Source: an uncultured Lachnospiraceae bacterium
GTDB taxonomy: Bacteria; Bacillota; Clostridia; Lachnospirales; Lachnospiraceae
Length of the DNA: 46,222 bases
Assembly (NCBI GenBank): GCA_947589455.1
Contig: CANQCD010000002.1
Location: forward strand, 1-46,222
Reading direction: 5' to 3'
The notes under the pieces are model-generated. The model was not told the DNA's origin and searched no databases. It saw only the letters and a list, made by a program, of their open reading frames with translations. The translations under genes and the position numbers were made by a program. Positions 32,366-40,893 of this stretch are shown piece by piece. Position 1 is the first letter of the stretch. Each line of letters begins with the position of its first letter.

Positions 32366-35272
32366 ATGATCAAAAAATACAACTTATCTGGTTCCTGGGA
32401 TTTTGCTATGGATGCAGCCAGGGAAGGGATTGAGAAGAAACAGTTTCAAAATGGGAAATGGAACGATACAATTCCACTGCCCGGCACCATTTCACAGGCA
32501 AAAAAGGGAACTCCTTCCGACGCAAGGGAAACTGGTTCCCTCACTGACCCCTATCTCTTTGAAGGGTATGCCTGGTACGCCAAAGACATCACCTTAGAGG
32601 ACGGAGACCTGGAAAAAGAAATCTATCTTTATCTGGAGCGCACCCGCATGACAAAAGTCTGGGTAAACGACGTCCCCGCCGGGGAATTTGACAGCTTAAA
32701 TACCCCGCATTGCTATGATCTGACTAAACTGGTCAAGGAAAAAACATTCCGGCTGACCATCCTGGTATCCAATGTGGACTACCCGACCACCGGAGGCCAT
32801 CTGACTTCCCCGGATACGCAGACGAACTGGAATGGCATAATCGGAGAGATTGCCCTGCATATTTATGAGCCGCTCCACCTGGAAAAGCTCAAAACATTTC
32901 CTGACATCGACAGCCGTTCTGTCAGGATTGCCTTTGACACGGTAAACCATACAGGCGCTGCCGCTTCCCTGACAGCCCATGTGCAGGCATTTTTGACTGA
33001 TATCAACGGGGATACCGGCGTCTGCGCGCCACCCGCCGATTTTAAACTCGAAGCGCCCGACGGCAGCGCCGAAGCGTCTATCACCTATCCTCTCGGAAAA
33101 GACGCCGCGCTCTGGAGCGAATATACTCCTGTCGTTTACCGGCTTGAAATATCGCTTGCCGAAAATGGAGAAAAGGCAGCCGCTTCCTTTGGACTGCGCA
33201 AATTCGAGACAAATGAGACAGAGTTTTTAATAAATGGCACGCCGACATTCCTGCGGGGAAAACATGACGGACTGATCTTCCCGCTGACAGGCGCCGTGCC
33301 GACGACAGTGGAGGAATGGATCCGTGTCATGAAGATCTCAAAATCATATGGCATCAACCATTACCGCTTTCACACCTGCTGCCCGCCGGATGCGGCGTTC
33401 ACAGCGGCAGATTACCTCGGTATCTATATGGAGCCGCAGCTTCCATTCTGGGGGACGCTGACAGCTCCGGGAGACGAGAACCACAACGAGGAGGAACAGC
33501 AGTATCTGATCGCAGAGGGATACCGCATGATGGATACGTTTGGAAACCATGCTTCCTATTGTATGATGTCCCTCGGAAATGAACTTTGGGGGAGCAAAGA
33601 GCGGATGGCGGAAATCATCCGGGGATACAAGGCAGTAGACAAACGCCATTTATATACGCAGGGTTCCAACAACTTCCAGCACACGCCGGTCTTACTGCCG
33701 GAGGATGATTTTTATGTCGGCGTCCGTTTTAGCAAGAACCGTCTGATCCGCGGTTCTTACGGTATGTGCGATGCGCCGCTTGGCCATATCCAATGGGAAG
33801 AACCGTCCACCATGCATAATTATGACGAAGAAATCTTTCCGACAAAAGCGCAGGATTCCAGTGCAGACAGCGCAGAAGAAATCGAGATCCAGTATGGGAC
33901 CGGCGTAAAAAAAGTAAAGGCGGCAAAGGGCGAAGGCGCATTAGTACCGCATATCCCTGTCGTCTCCCACGAGATCGGACAGTTTGCCGTCTACCCGAAC
34001 TTCCGCGAGATTGAAAAATACACCGGCGTGCTAAAGGCAAGGAATCTGGAAGTGTTCCGGGAACGGCTCGACGAAAAGGGAATGCTCGATCAGGCAGACG
34101 ATTTTTTCTATACGTCAGGGAAGCTCTCTGTCCAGTGCTACAAAGAGGAATTGGAAGCGGCGGCGCGCACCAAACGGCTCGCCGGCTATCAGATTTTAGA
34201 TCTCCAGGACTTTACCGGACAGGGAACTGCGCTCGTTGGGATCCTGGATGCTTTTATGGACAGCAAAGGACACGTGACCCCGGAGGAATGGGCTGGATTT
34301 TGCTCTGACGGCATACTGCTGGCGCAATTTGACTCTTATGTCCACACAAATGGGGAATCTTTTCCTGCAAAAATGGCAATCCGCTATTACGCCCCCACGC
34401 CGTTGAATGGGAAACAGCTTCACTGGAGCGTAACTGCCAGGGATTGCTGCGAAGATGATATTGACGGAGTTGCTAATGCGGAAAAAACAGAAGTCATCTG
34501 CGGAGATATTCCCATCCCGGATCATGCGTTTGGCCTGGTTCCGTTAGATACTGCGTCCATCGCCCTGCCGGATGAAAAAATACCGAAAGTTTATACGCTG
34601 ACGCTTTCTGTCGATGGTACGCAGATGAAAAATACTTATGAATTTTATGGCTATCCGGCGAGCCGGAGCAGCCTGCCGGTCAATGCGGTCAGCCATATCA
34701 CGGAAAATGGGAACCATCTGTTTTTAACCTCTGATTTTGACGAGGCAGACAATATGCTAAAACAGGGCAAACGGGTTTTATATCTGCCCGCTGAAGTAAA
34801 AGAAAGCATTGAGGGATTTTACTGCACGGACTTCTGGTGCTATCCTATGTTCCGCGATATCTGTGAATGGATGAAAAAACCGGTGGCAGTCGGGACGATG
34901 GGACTGCTTGTGCAAAAGGAACATCCCGCCCTGCGCAGTTTCCCGACACATAAGTATGCGACGCCACAGTGGTATCAGATTGTCTCCCACAGCGACTGTG
35001 CAATCCTTGACGATGTGACGGAGAAAACTTACCGCCCTATCCTGCAGATGGTTGACAATTTTGAGAGAAACCATAAACTCGCTATCTTGTTTGAGGGAAA
35101 GGCAGGCGGCGGAAAGCTGATGATCTGCACCAGCCGTTTGAGCGAGATCGCAGACAGGGCAGAGGTAAAACAGTTTAGCAGATCTCTGCTGGATTACCTG
35201 ACTTCTGATGCATTTGAACCGACACAGACGTTAGACATGGACAGACTTCGGACTGTTTTTAAAGGAAAATGA
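32366..35272 (+). CDS. Glycoside hydrolase family 2-type glycosidase, intracellular
   Basis: A 968-residue protein without signal peptide. The order is that of GH2: an N-terminal sugar-binding jelly roll (about 1-165, with WVNDVPAGEFDS), an immunoglobulin-like domain (about 170-285), and a TIM barrel starting at FLINGTPTFLRG. The acid/base is probably Glu406 in SLGNELWG and the nucleophile probably Glu536 in VVSHEIGQF. A long C-terminal region of about 370 residues has no recognised domain and may contain further beta-sandwiches. Substrate (galactoside, glucuronide, mannoside or other) cannot be read. No sugar transporter is adjacent. GGAGG precedes the ATG. Confidence 0.86.
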   Translation: MIKKYNLSGSWDFAMDAAREGIEKKQFQNGKWNDTIPLPGTISQAKKGTPSDARETGSLTDPYLFEGYAWYAKDITLEDGDLEKEIYLYLERTRMTKVWVNDVPAGEFDSLNTPHCYDLTKLVKEKTFRLTILVSNVDYPTTGGHLTSPDTQTNWNGIIGEIALHIYEPLHLEKLKTFPDIDSRSVRIAFDTVNHTGAAASLTAHVQAFLTDINGDTGVCAPPADFKLEAPDGSAEASITYPLGKDAALWSEYTPVVYRLEISLAENGEKAAASFGLRKFETNETEFLINGTPTFLRGKHDGLIFPLTGAVPTTVEEWIRVMKISKSYGINHYRFHTCCPPDAAFTAADYLGIYMEPQLPFWGTLTAPGDENHNEEEQQYLIAEGYRMMDTFGNHASYCMMSLGNELWGSKERMAEIIRGYKAVDKRHLYTQGSNNFQHTPVLLPEDDFYVGVRFSKNRLIRGSYGMCDAPLGHIQWEEPSTMHNYDEEIFPTKAQDSSADSAEEIEIQYGTGVKKVKAAKGEGALVPHIPVVSHEIGQFAVYPNFREIEKYTGVLKARNLEVFRERLDEKGMLDQADDFFYTSGKLSVQCYKEELEAAARTKRLAGYQILDLQDFTGQGTALVGILDAFMDSKGHVTPEEWAGFCSDGILLAQFDSYVHTNGESFPAKMAIRYYAPTPLNGKQLHWSVTARDCCEDDIDGVANAEKTEVICGDIPIPDHAFGLVPLDTASIALPDEKIPKVYTLTLSVDGTQMKNTYEFYGYPASRSSLPVNAVSHITENGNHLFLTSDFDEADNMLKQGKRVLYLPAEVKESIEGFYCTDFWCYPMFRDICEWMKKPVAVGTMGLLVQKEHPALRSFPTHKYATPQWYQIVSHSDCAILDDVTEKTYRPILQMVDNFERNHKLAILFEGKAGGGKLMICTSRLSEIADRAEVKQFSRSLLDYLTSDAFEPTQTLDMDRLRTVFKGK

Positions 35273-35273
35273 T

Positions 35274-35427
35274 CTATTCTACAGCAAACTGGCTTTGATA
35301 GAGCCACAGGAAATCTATCCTGCAGCAAACGGCTTTGATAGAGCTGCAGGAAATCTATTCTACGGCAAACTGGCTTTGATAGAGCTGCAGGAAATCTATT
35401 CTACGGCAAACTGGCTTTGATAGAGCT
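35274..35427 (-). repeat. Tandem repeat (40-41 bp, 3 copies plus the gene end) duplicating the 3' end of the second ABC gene
   Basis: Copies run 35274-35314, 35315-35354 and 35355-35395. The fourth, 35396-35427, is the last 32 bp of the ABC transporter coding sequence including its TAG stop, and is identical to the start of copy 3. The array fills the entire gap between the convergent GH2 and ABC genes; copy 1 begins 2 bp after the GH2 stop. Unit length is not a multiple of three. Confidence 0.93.
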
Positions 35428-37132
35428 CGGCGTAAAACCCATTCTGCGACAGCAGCGTTTTATGGTCGCCCTGCTCAATGATTTTTCCGTCGCGCATCAC
35501 CAGAATCGTATCGGCATTCTGTATCGTCGAAAGGCGGTGCGCGACGATAAAGCTGGTTCTGCCCTCCATCAGCTTCTGAAATGCGCTCTGTATCTTAATC
35601 TCTGTTCTCGTATCGATTGAAGAGGTCGCCTCATCCAGGATCAAAATCGACGGCTTACACAAAACCGCCCTTGCAATGCACAAAAGCTGCCTCTGTCCCT
35701 GCGAAAGATTCTCTCCGTTTTCCTGTATGACGGTATCATATCCCTGCGGGAGCCGTTTGATGAAACTGTGGGCATAGGACAGCTTTGCCGCTTCTACCGC
35801 CTCTTCCCTTGTGGCGTCCTCCCTTCCAAACAAAATATTTTCTAACACTGTGCCGTCCTTTAACCAGGTCTCCTGCAAAACCATTCCATATCTGCCCCGC
35901 AGTTCCTCCCTGGTATACTCCCTGATATCCCTGCCATCGATCAGGATCGCCCCCTCTGTCACATCATAAAAACGCATCATCAGATTAATGATCGTAGTCT
36001 TTCCACAGCCGGTAGGCCCTACGATCGCAATCCGCTGCCCCGGGCGGACATCCAGATCCAAATCCCGGATAAGAGGTCTGTCTTCTGTATAAGAAAAGCA
36101 AACGTGCGCAAACCGGACTGCTCCGGTACAGTCCTCCGGCGCATCTCCGGGTGCCGTTTCCTTTTCCTCCTCTTCCTCTAACAGGGCAAAGACCCGGCCG
36201 GCACAGGTAATCGCATTCTGCAGTTCCGTGATCACGCCGGAAATCTCATTAAACGGTTTTGTATACTGGTTTGCATAGCTCAAAAAACAGCTCAGGCTGC
36301 CCACAGACAACCTTCCCTGGATTGCAAAAAATGCGCCGGCAATCCCAACTCCAGCGTATACCAGATTGTTGACAAAACGGGTTGCCGGATTGGTCAGCGA
36401 AGAGAAAAAAGTCGCGCGGAGGGAATACCGTTTCAGCCTCTCGTTAATCTCATCAAAACGTGCCAATACTTTTTCTTCCTGCCCATATGCCTGCACAACC
36501 TGCTGGTTTCCCACCATCTCGTCTACCAGCCCAGTCTGCTCCCCTCGCACTTCCGACTGCTTCTGGAACATGCTGTGCGTCCTCTTTGCGATAAATCCCG
36601 CCACAAAGAATGAAAGCGGCGTGACAACTACGACAACCAGCGTGATCCAGACATTGATGCCAATCATAAAAAATAACGTCCCCAGTATAGTCAGGATACC
36701 GGTAAATGCCTGTGTAAACCCCATCAAAAGCCCGTCTGCAAACTGATCGACATCCGCAATGACACGGCTGACAATATCTCCAACCGGATGGCTGTCCAGA
36801 TACCGCACCGGCAGCTTCTGTATTTTGTGAAATACATCTTTTCTGATATCGCGGACTACCAGATACGTGATCCGGTTGTTGCAGACATTCATGATCCACT
36901 GGGAAATCCCAGTCAACAAGACCATGACGGCCATTTCCGCTAACAGTATTTTTAATACAGAAAAATCAACCCTTCCGGCGTCTGCCATGCTGTCTACCGC
37001 ATATCCCGTGAGGATGGGCAGATACAGGGTACAAATCACTGACGCCGCAGAAAAAAATACGGAAAAAAACAACAGCCACCAGTAGTTTTTAATATAGAGC
37101 AATACCTTTTTGATCGTCTGTCTATTTCCCAT
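35396..37132 (-). CDS. ABC exporter half-transporter, catalytically complete subunit
   Basis: A 578-residue half-transporter of the MsbA/BmrA type: a six-helix membrane domain (about 1-310) and an ATPase domain (about 340-578). The nucleotide-binding motifs are canonical: GPTGCGKT (Walker A), LSQGQ (signature), ILILDEATSS with the catalytic Glu, and the switch His in VAHRLS. The partner encoded just upstream has a degenerate site, so the two should form a heterodimer. Its ATG overlaps the partner's end by 11 bp. The substrate is unknown; homologues export drugs, lipids or peptides. The last codons belong to a tandem repeat array. Confidence 0.95.
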   Translation of the reverse strand: MGNRQTIKKVLLYIKNYWWLLFFSVFFSAASVICTLYLPILTGYAVDSMADAGRVDFSVLKILLAEMAVMVLLTGISQWIMNVCNNRITYLVVRDIRKDVFHKIQKLPVRYLDSHPVGDIVSRVIADVDQFADGLLMGFTQAFTGILTILGTLFFMIGINVWITLVVVVVTPLSFFVAGFIAKRTHSMFQKQSEVRGEQTGLVDEMVGNQQVVQAYGQEEKVLARFDEINERLKRYSLRATFFSSLTNPATRFVNNLVYAGVGIAGAFFAIQGRLSVGSLSCFLSYANQYTKPFNEISGVITELQNAITCAGRVFALLEEEEEKETAPGDAPEDCTGAVRFAHVCFSYTEDRPLIRDLDLDVRPGQRIAIVGPTGCGKTTIINLMMRFYDVTEGAILIDGRDIREYTREELRGRYGMVLQETWLKDGTVLENILFGREDATREEAVEAAKLSYAHSFIKRLPQGYDTVIQENGENLSQGQRQLLCIARAVLCKPSILILDEATSSIDTRTEIKIQSAFQKLMEGRTSFIVAHRLSTIQNADTILVMRDGKIIEQGDHKTLLSQNGFYAELYQSQFAVE

Positions 37133-39023
37133 CCTTCATTTCCTCCTTTTGAAACTGAGAATAGTGGATTTCATGATATAGCTTACAGGTTTCTAACAGT
37201 TCCCCATGCGTTCCCATGCCGACGACCTTTCCGTCGTCCAGCGCCAGGATAAGGTCTGCATGGCGCAGGGAAGACGTCCGCTGAGAGACAATAAAAACAG
37301 TCGGATGATAAGATAACCCCTTCAGGCTCTGGCGCAGCCTGGCGTCCGTCGCATAATCCAACGCAGAGGTGCTGTCATCTAATATCAGGATTTCCGGTCT
37401 GCGCACCAGCGCTCTCGCAATGCTCAGCCTCTGCCTCTGGCCGCCGGACAGGTTTCTGCCGCCCTGGGCGACTTCCGTATCCATTCCCCGCTCCTTCTTT
37501 TCCACAAACTCCATAGACTGGGACAGAATCAGCGCTTCTTTGAGCGCCTCCTCGTCCGCCTCCTCGTTTCCCCACAAAAGATTTTCGCGTATCGTCCCAT
37601 GGAACAATACCGGTTTCTGCATGACGATCCCTATCTTTTTCCGCAGTACGTCAATCGGGATTTCCCTGACATTTTTCCCATCAACCAGCACTTCCCCCTC
37701 CGTCGCATCATAGAAGCGCGGGATCAGATGGACAAGCGAGCTTTTCCCCGAGCCAGTGCCGCCGATAATGCCAATCGTCTGTCCAGGCTCCGCCGTAAAA
37801 TCAACCCCCTCAATCGATGGTTCTGACGCCCCCCGGTATCTAAGAGCCGCCCTTTTAAAAATAACCTGCCCGCCCGACTTTTCTCCTGCAACGTCCTTAT
37901 CTGTCTTTTGAAGTACCTCGGAAGCAGTTCCTCCGGAAGTTTCTCTCATCTTTTCTCCTGCAACGTCTCTCCCTGCCCCTGATGGACTGGTTCCGCTAAA
38001 ACCTTTGCCTCGTGCTTTCCTGCCCCCCTCATCACCAAAATTATTTTTTTCCTCCTGCTCTGCCAGCCCCTCCCCGAGGGAAGAATGAATCTCAAACACA
38101 CTCTCAACGCGGCTTGCACATGCCAGCGCTTTATTGGCAAGGATAATCGTATTGGCAAACTTGACTAACTCTATCAAAATCTGCGTCAGGTAATTGATCA
38201 TTGCCACAACTTTCCCCTGTGACAAAAATCCGGCGTTGATCCGGACGCCTCCTGTCCAGAGAAGGACAACAAGCGCCAGATTGATCAGCACATACGTGAC
38301 CGGATTTGTCAGCGCTGAGATTTTTCCTACAAGCTGCTGCATATATGCCAGAAAATTATTTTCCTGTTCAAATTCTTCTTCCTCCTCCCGCTCCCTGTGA
38401 AAAGCCCGGATCACGCGCACTCCGGTCAGATTTTCTCTGGTGCTCCCAAGCACTCTGTCCAATGCCCCCTGTACTTTTTTGTGGAGCGGCATACTGACTG
38501 CCATAATGCCAAAGACCGTCGCCATCAAAAGAGCGACTACGACAACAAACACAATGGCAGCCTGCGCATCCATCAAAAACGCCAGGATCACGGAGCCGGC
38601 AACGATAAACGGCGAGCGTAAGAAAAGCCGCAGCGCCATATTTACTCCGGCCTGCACCTGGTTGATATCGCTGGTCATCCGTGTGATCAGGGTGGAAGTC
38701 CCAATCTCATCAATCTCGGAAAAAGAAAGAGATTCTATATGGGCAAACAGCGCATGGCGCAGGTTTGCTGAAAATCCGACGGCAGCTTTTGCCGCGAAAT
38801 ACTGTGCTGTCGCAGAGCAGAGCAGCCCCACTGCAGCCAACAGCGCCAGAACGCCGCCATACCGCATAATATAACCGCTGTCTGATTCTGCAATGCCATG
38901 ATCGATGATCGCCGCCGTCACCAGTGGGACAATCAGGTCAAACCCGGCCTCTAACAGTTTAAACAGCGGACCTAAGATACATTCCTTTTTATAATCTTTG
39001 ATATATATTAATAATTTTTTCAT
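37122..39023 (-). CDS. ABC exporter half-transporter with degenerate ATP site
   Basis: A 633-residue half-transporter with a six-helix membrane domain (about 1-315) and an ATPase domain (about 385-633). Walker A (GGTGSGKSS) and signature (LSGGQ) are intact, but the residue after Walker B is Asp instead of Glu (ILILDDSTS) and the switch His is Gln (IVSQRTS). This pattern is typical of the non-catalytic site in heterodimeric exporters such as TM287/288 and BmrCD. Between the domains lies an unusual insertion of about 55 residues, Gly/Lys/Glu-rich, with DVAGEK twice, 24 residues apart. The ATG at 39023 follows GGGGA; 39035 is an alternative. Confidence 0.93.
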   Translation of the reverse strand: MKKLLIYIKDYKKECILGPLFKLLEAGFDLIVPLVTAAIIDHGIAESDSGYIMRYGGVLALLAAVGLLCSATAQYFAAKAAVGFSANLRHALFAHIESLSFSEIDEIGTSTLITRMTSDINQVQAGVNMALRLFLRSPFIVAGSVILAFLMDAQAAIVFVVVVALLMATVFGIMAVSMPLHKKVQGALDRVLGSTRENLTGVRVIRAFHREREEEEEFEQENNFLAYMQQLVGKISALTNPVTYVLINLALVVLLWTGGVRINAGFLSQGKVVAMINYLTQILIELVKFANTIILANKALACASRVESVFEIHSSLGEGLAEQEEKNNFGDEGGRKARGKGFSGTSPSGAGRDVAGEKMRETSGGTASEVLQKTDKDVAGEKSGGQVIFKRAALRYRGASEPSIEGVDFTAEPGQTIGIIGGTGSGKSSLVHLIPRFYDATEGEVLVDGKNVREIPIDVLRKKIGIVMQKPVLFHGTIRENLLWGNEEADEEALKEALILSQSMEFVEKKERGMDTEVAQGGRNLSGGQRQRLSIARALVRRPEILILDDSTSALDYATDARLRQSLKGLSYHPTVFIVSQRTSSLRHADLILALDDGKVVGMGTHGELLETCKLYHEIHYSQFQKEEMKDGK

Positions 39024-39080
39024 CACAATCCCCATTTCTGAGCAGCCTGCCGGCCAATGCTCTGTATCACCACGCAGACA

Positions 39081-39109
39081 ATTTTATCACGAACTCTTCC
39101 CATAATCAA
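39081..39109 (-). promoter_or_regulatory. Sigma-A promoter of the ABC exporter pair
   Basis: On the minus strand TTGATT (39109-39104), 17 bp, TAAAAT (39086-39081), 58 bp before the chosen start. Confidence 0.55.
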
Positions 39110-39134
39110 TTTCCAACCCTCAGGATACAAAAAT

Positions 39135-39240
39135 AAAATCATCTCTGCCACATCCGCCTGGCGGCAGATCGTCCCGCGCTTCTTGGCACACAAAAATCAT
39201 CTCTGCCACGCCCGCCTGGCGGCAGATCGTTCCGCATTTC
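39135..39240 (+). repeat. Tandem repeat (58-bp period, about 1.8 copies) in the divergent promoter gap
   Basis: AAAATCATCTCTGCCAC recurs at 39135 and 39193, and the following 30 bp or so (CGCCTGGCGGCAGATCGT core) are almost identical. Each unit has the dyad CCGCC-T-GGCGG and a CTGCC/GGCAG pair. It lies between the divergent promoters of the ABC pair and the methyltransferase and includes no gene end. The 309-bp gap 39024-39332 holds nothing else but these promoters. Confidence 0.88.
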
Positions 39241-39246
39241 TTTTTA

Positions 39247-39274
39247 TCGACAATTATTTATTTTCTGTTATAAT
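39247..39274 (+). promoter_or_regulatory. Sigma-A promoter of the THUMP methyltransferase gene
   Basis: TCGACA (39247-39252), 16 bp, TATAAT (39269-39274), 58 bp before the start codon. Confidence 0.65.
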
Positions 39275-39332
39275 GAAAGCAAATCTATTTTTCCCGGAAA
39301 CGAGACAAAAAATAACGACACAGGAGGACGCC

Positions 39333-40478
39333 ATGGAACAATTTGAATTGATCGCACCCTGTCATTTTGGTCTGGAAGCCGTATTAAAACGCGAGATCCT
39401 CGATTTAGGCTATGAGATAAAAAAAGTCGAAGACGGAAAAGTGACATTTGCAGGACCAGCCGAAGCAATCGCCAGGGCAAATATTTTTTTAAGGACAACG
39501 GAACGGATTCTGATCAAAGTCGGCAGTTTCCGCGCTGCGACGTTTGACGAGCTGTTTGAGGGGACAAAAGCGCTCCCCTGGGAACGCTATATCCCGGAAG
39601 ACGGAAAATTCTGGGTTGCAAAGGCGACTTCCGTCAAGAGCAGCCTGTTTAGCCCTTCCGATATCCAGTCCATTATGAAAAAAGCAATGGTTGACCGCCT
39701 GAAGAAAAAATATAACCGAAACTGGTTTGAAGAGGATGGCGCAGAATTTCCTATCCGCGTCACGCTGATGAAGGACGAAGTGACCGTAGGTCTTGACACA
39801 TCCGGCGCCTCCCTCCACAAGAGAGGCTACCGCCTCGCCACAGTAAAAGCGCCGATCACAGAAACCCTCGCCGCGGCGCTGATCCTCCTGACACCATGGA
39901 AAAGGGACAGGATTTTGATAGATCCGTTCTGCGGCAGCGGCACCTTTCCAATCGAGGCGGCAATGATCGGTGCGAGGATCGCACCGGGCATGAATCGCTC
40001 TTTTACCGCCGAAAACTGGCACTGGCTCTCCAAAAAAAGCTGGTATGAGGCAGCCGACGAGGCACAGGATCAGATCATCAGGGACTGCCAAATGGATATC
40101 CAGGGCTATGATATAAGCGAGGACGCCATTAAAGCGGCAATAAAAAACGCCGAACGCGCTGAGGTCAGGCATTTGATCCATTTCCAGAAACGGCCATTAA
40201 AGGAATTAAGCCACCGCAAAAAATACGGCTTTCTCATTACAAACCCACCCTACGGCGAGCGGTTAAGCGAAAAAAAAGAACTGCCCGCCCTGTATCGTGA
40301 GATTGGAGAAGTGTACCAAAAACTGGATAGCTGGTCGATGTTTTTGATCACCGCCTACGAAGAGGCGCAAAAATATATCGGGCAGAAGGCGACAAAAAAC
40401 CGAAAAATCTACAACGGCATGATGAAGACGTATTTTTATCAATATATGGGCGCAAAACCGCCCAAAAGACACGAGTAG
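39333..40478 (+). CDS. THUMP-domain rRNA (guanine-N2) methyltransferase, RlmL/YpsC-like
   Basis: A 381-residue SAM-dependent RNA methyltransferase. A ferredoxin-like plus THUMP RNA-binding region (about residues 1-155) precedes a Rossmann-fold catalytic domain with the SAM motif LIDPFCGSGTFPIEAA and the catalytic TNPPYGERL, typical of N2-guanine methylation of 23S rRNA (m2G2445 in E. coli RlmL). It corresponds to the N-terminal half of RlmKL; there is no RlmK part. AGGAGG lies 5 bp before the ATG at 39333; an in-frame ATG far upstream (39057) reads through the repeat region and is not credible. Confidence 0.94.
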   Translation: MEQFELIAPCHFGLEAVLKREILDLGYEIKKVEDGKVTFAGPAEAIARANIFLRTTERILIKVGSFRAATFDELFEGTKALPWERYIPEDGKFWVAKATSVKSSLFSPSDIQSIMKKAMVDRLKKKYNRNWFEEDGAEFPIRVTLMKDEVTVGLDTSGASLHKRGYRLATVKAPITETLAAALILLTPWKRDRILIDPFCGSGTFPIEAAMIGARIAPGMNRSFTAENWHWLSKKSWYEAADEAQDQIIRDCQMDIQGYDISEDAIKAAIKNAERAEVRHLIHFQKRPLKELSHRKKYGFLITNPPYGERLSEKKELPALYREIGEVYQKLDSWSMFLITAYEEAQKYIGQKATKNRKIYNGMMKTYFYQYMGAKPPKRHE

Positions 40479-40479
40479 G

Positions 40480-40520
40480 ACAGAACAAAAAGACGCCCTT
40501 CCGGCGTCTTTTTGTTCTGT
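40480..40520 (+). terminator. Strong bidirectional intrinsic terminator
   Basis: A perfect 18-bp stem: AACAAAAAGACGCC (40484-40497), CTTCC loop, GGCGTCTTTTTGTT (40503-40516), extended by ACAG/CTGT on the outside. It sits between convergent genes ending at 40478 and 40528, with T-runs on both strands. Confidence 0.93.
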
Positions 40521-40527
40521 TATGGTT

Positions 40528-40893
40528 TTAATAAAACTCTCCTGATAATTCCCCTGACATCGCATAGAGAAAATCTACGATCTGATGGATTGTCATCACA
40601 GTATCTCGGTGGAACGCCGTCTGCTTTTCTAATTCGTGCGATACATTATTCACAGTAAACGCCGTCCCCAGCAACTCCTGCAATAGCTGCAGTATCATAT
40701 CGATCACAGCCTCCCTGTCCTCTTCGGAAGCTTCTTTCATCTCCATAACGCACTGCCGGATCTCGTCAATCCCCGAAACCAGTTTGTCAGTAATATTAAT
40801 TGAATCCAGGGACATCTGCTCCAGAGAATCCAAGGACGTCTCCATCCGTTCCAACACCAGTACCGTCTTTTTTTCCGTTTCTCTATAATCCAT
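40528..40893 (-). CDS. Small helical protein of unknown function following radA
   Basis: A 121-residue acidic protein I do not recognise. It is predicted almost wholly helical with heptad-like spacing (METSLDSLEQMSLDSINITDKL; the FTVNNVSHELEKQTAFHRDTV segment), reminiscent of coiled-coil pieces of chemoreceptors but without their signalling tip. No membrane segment or signal peptide is seen. Its ATG overlaps the radA stop by one base (TAATG), and GGGGGTG lies upstream, so it is translated from the radA message. A structural or adaptor role is possible, but nothing in the sequence proves it. Confidence 0.82.
   Translation of the reverse strand: MDYRETEKKTVLVLERMETSLDSLEQMSLDSINITDKLVSGIDEIRQCVMEMKEASEEDREAVIDMILQLLQELLGTAFTVNNVSHELEKQTAFHRDTVMTIHQIVDFLYAMSGELSGEFY

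Noticed and set aside
39057-39332. N-terminal extension of the THUMP methyltransferase
   Set aside because: It runs through the tandem repeat and promoter; AGGAGG precedes the ATG at 39333, where the domain starts.
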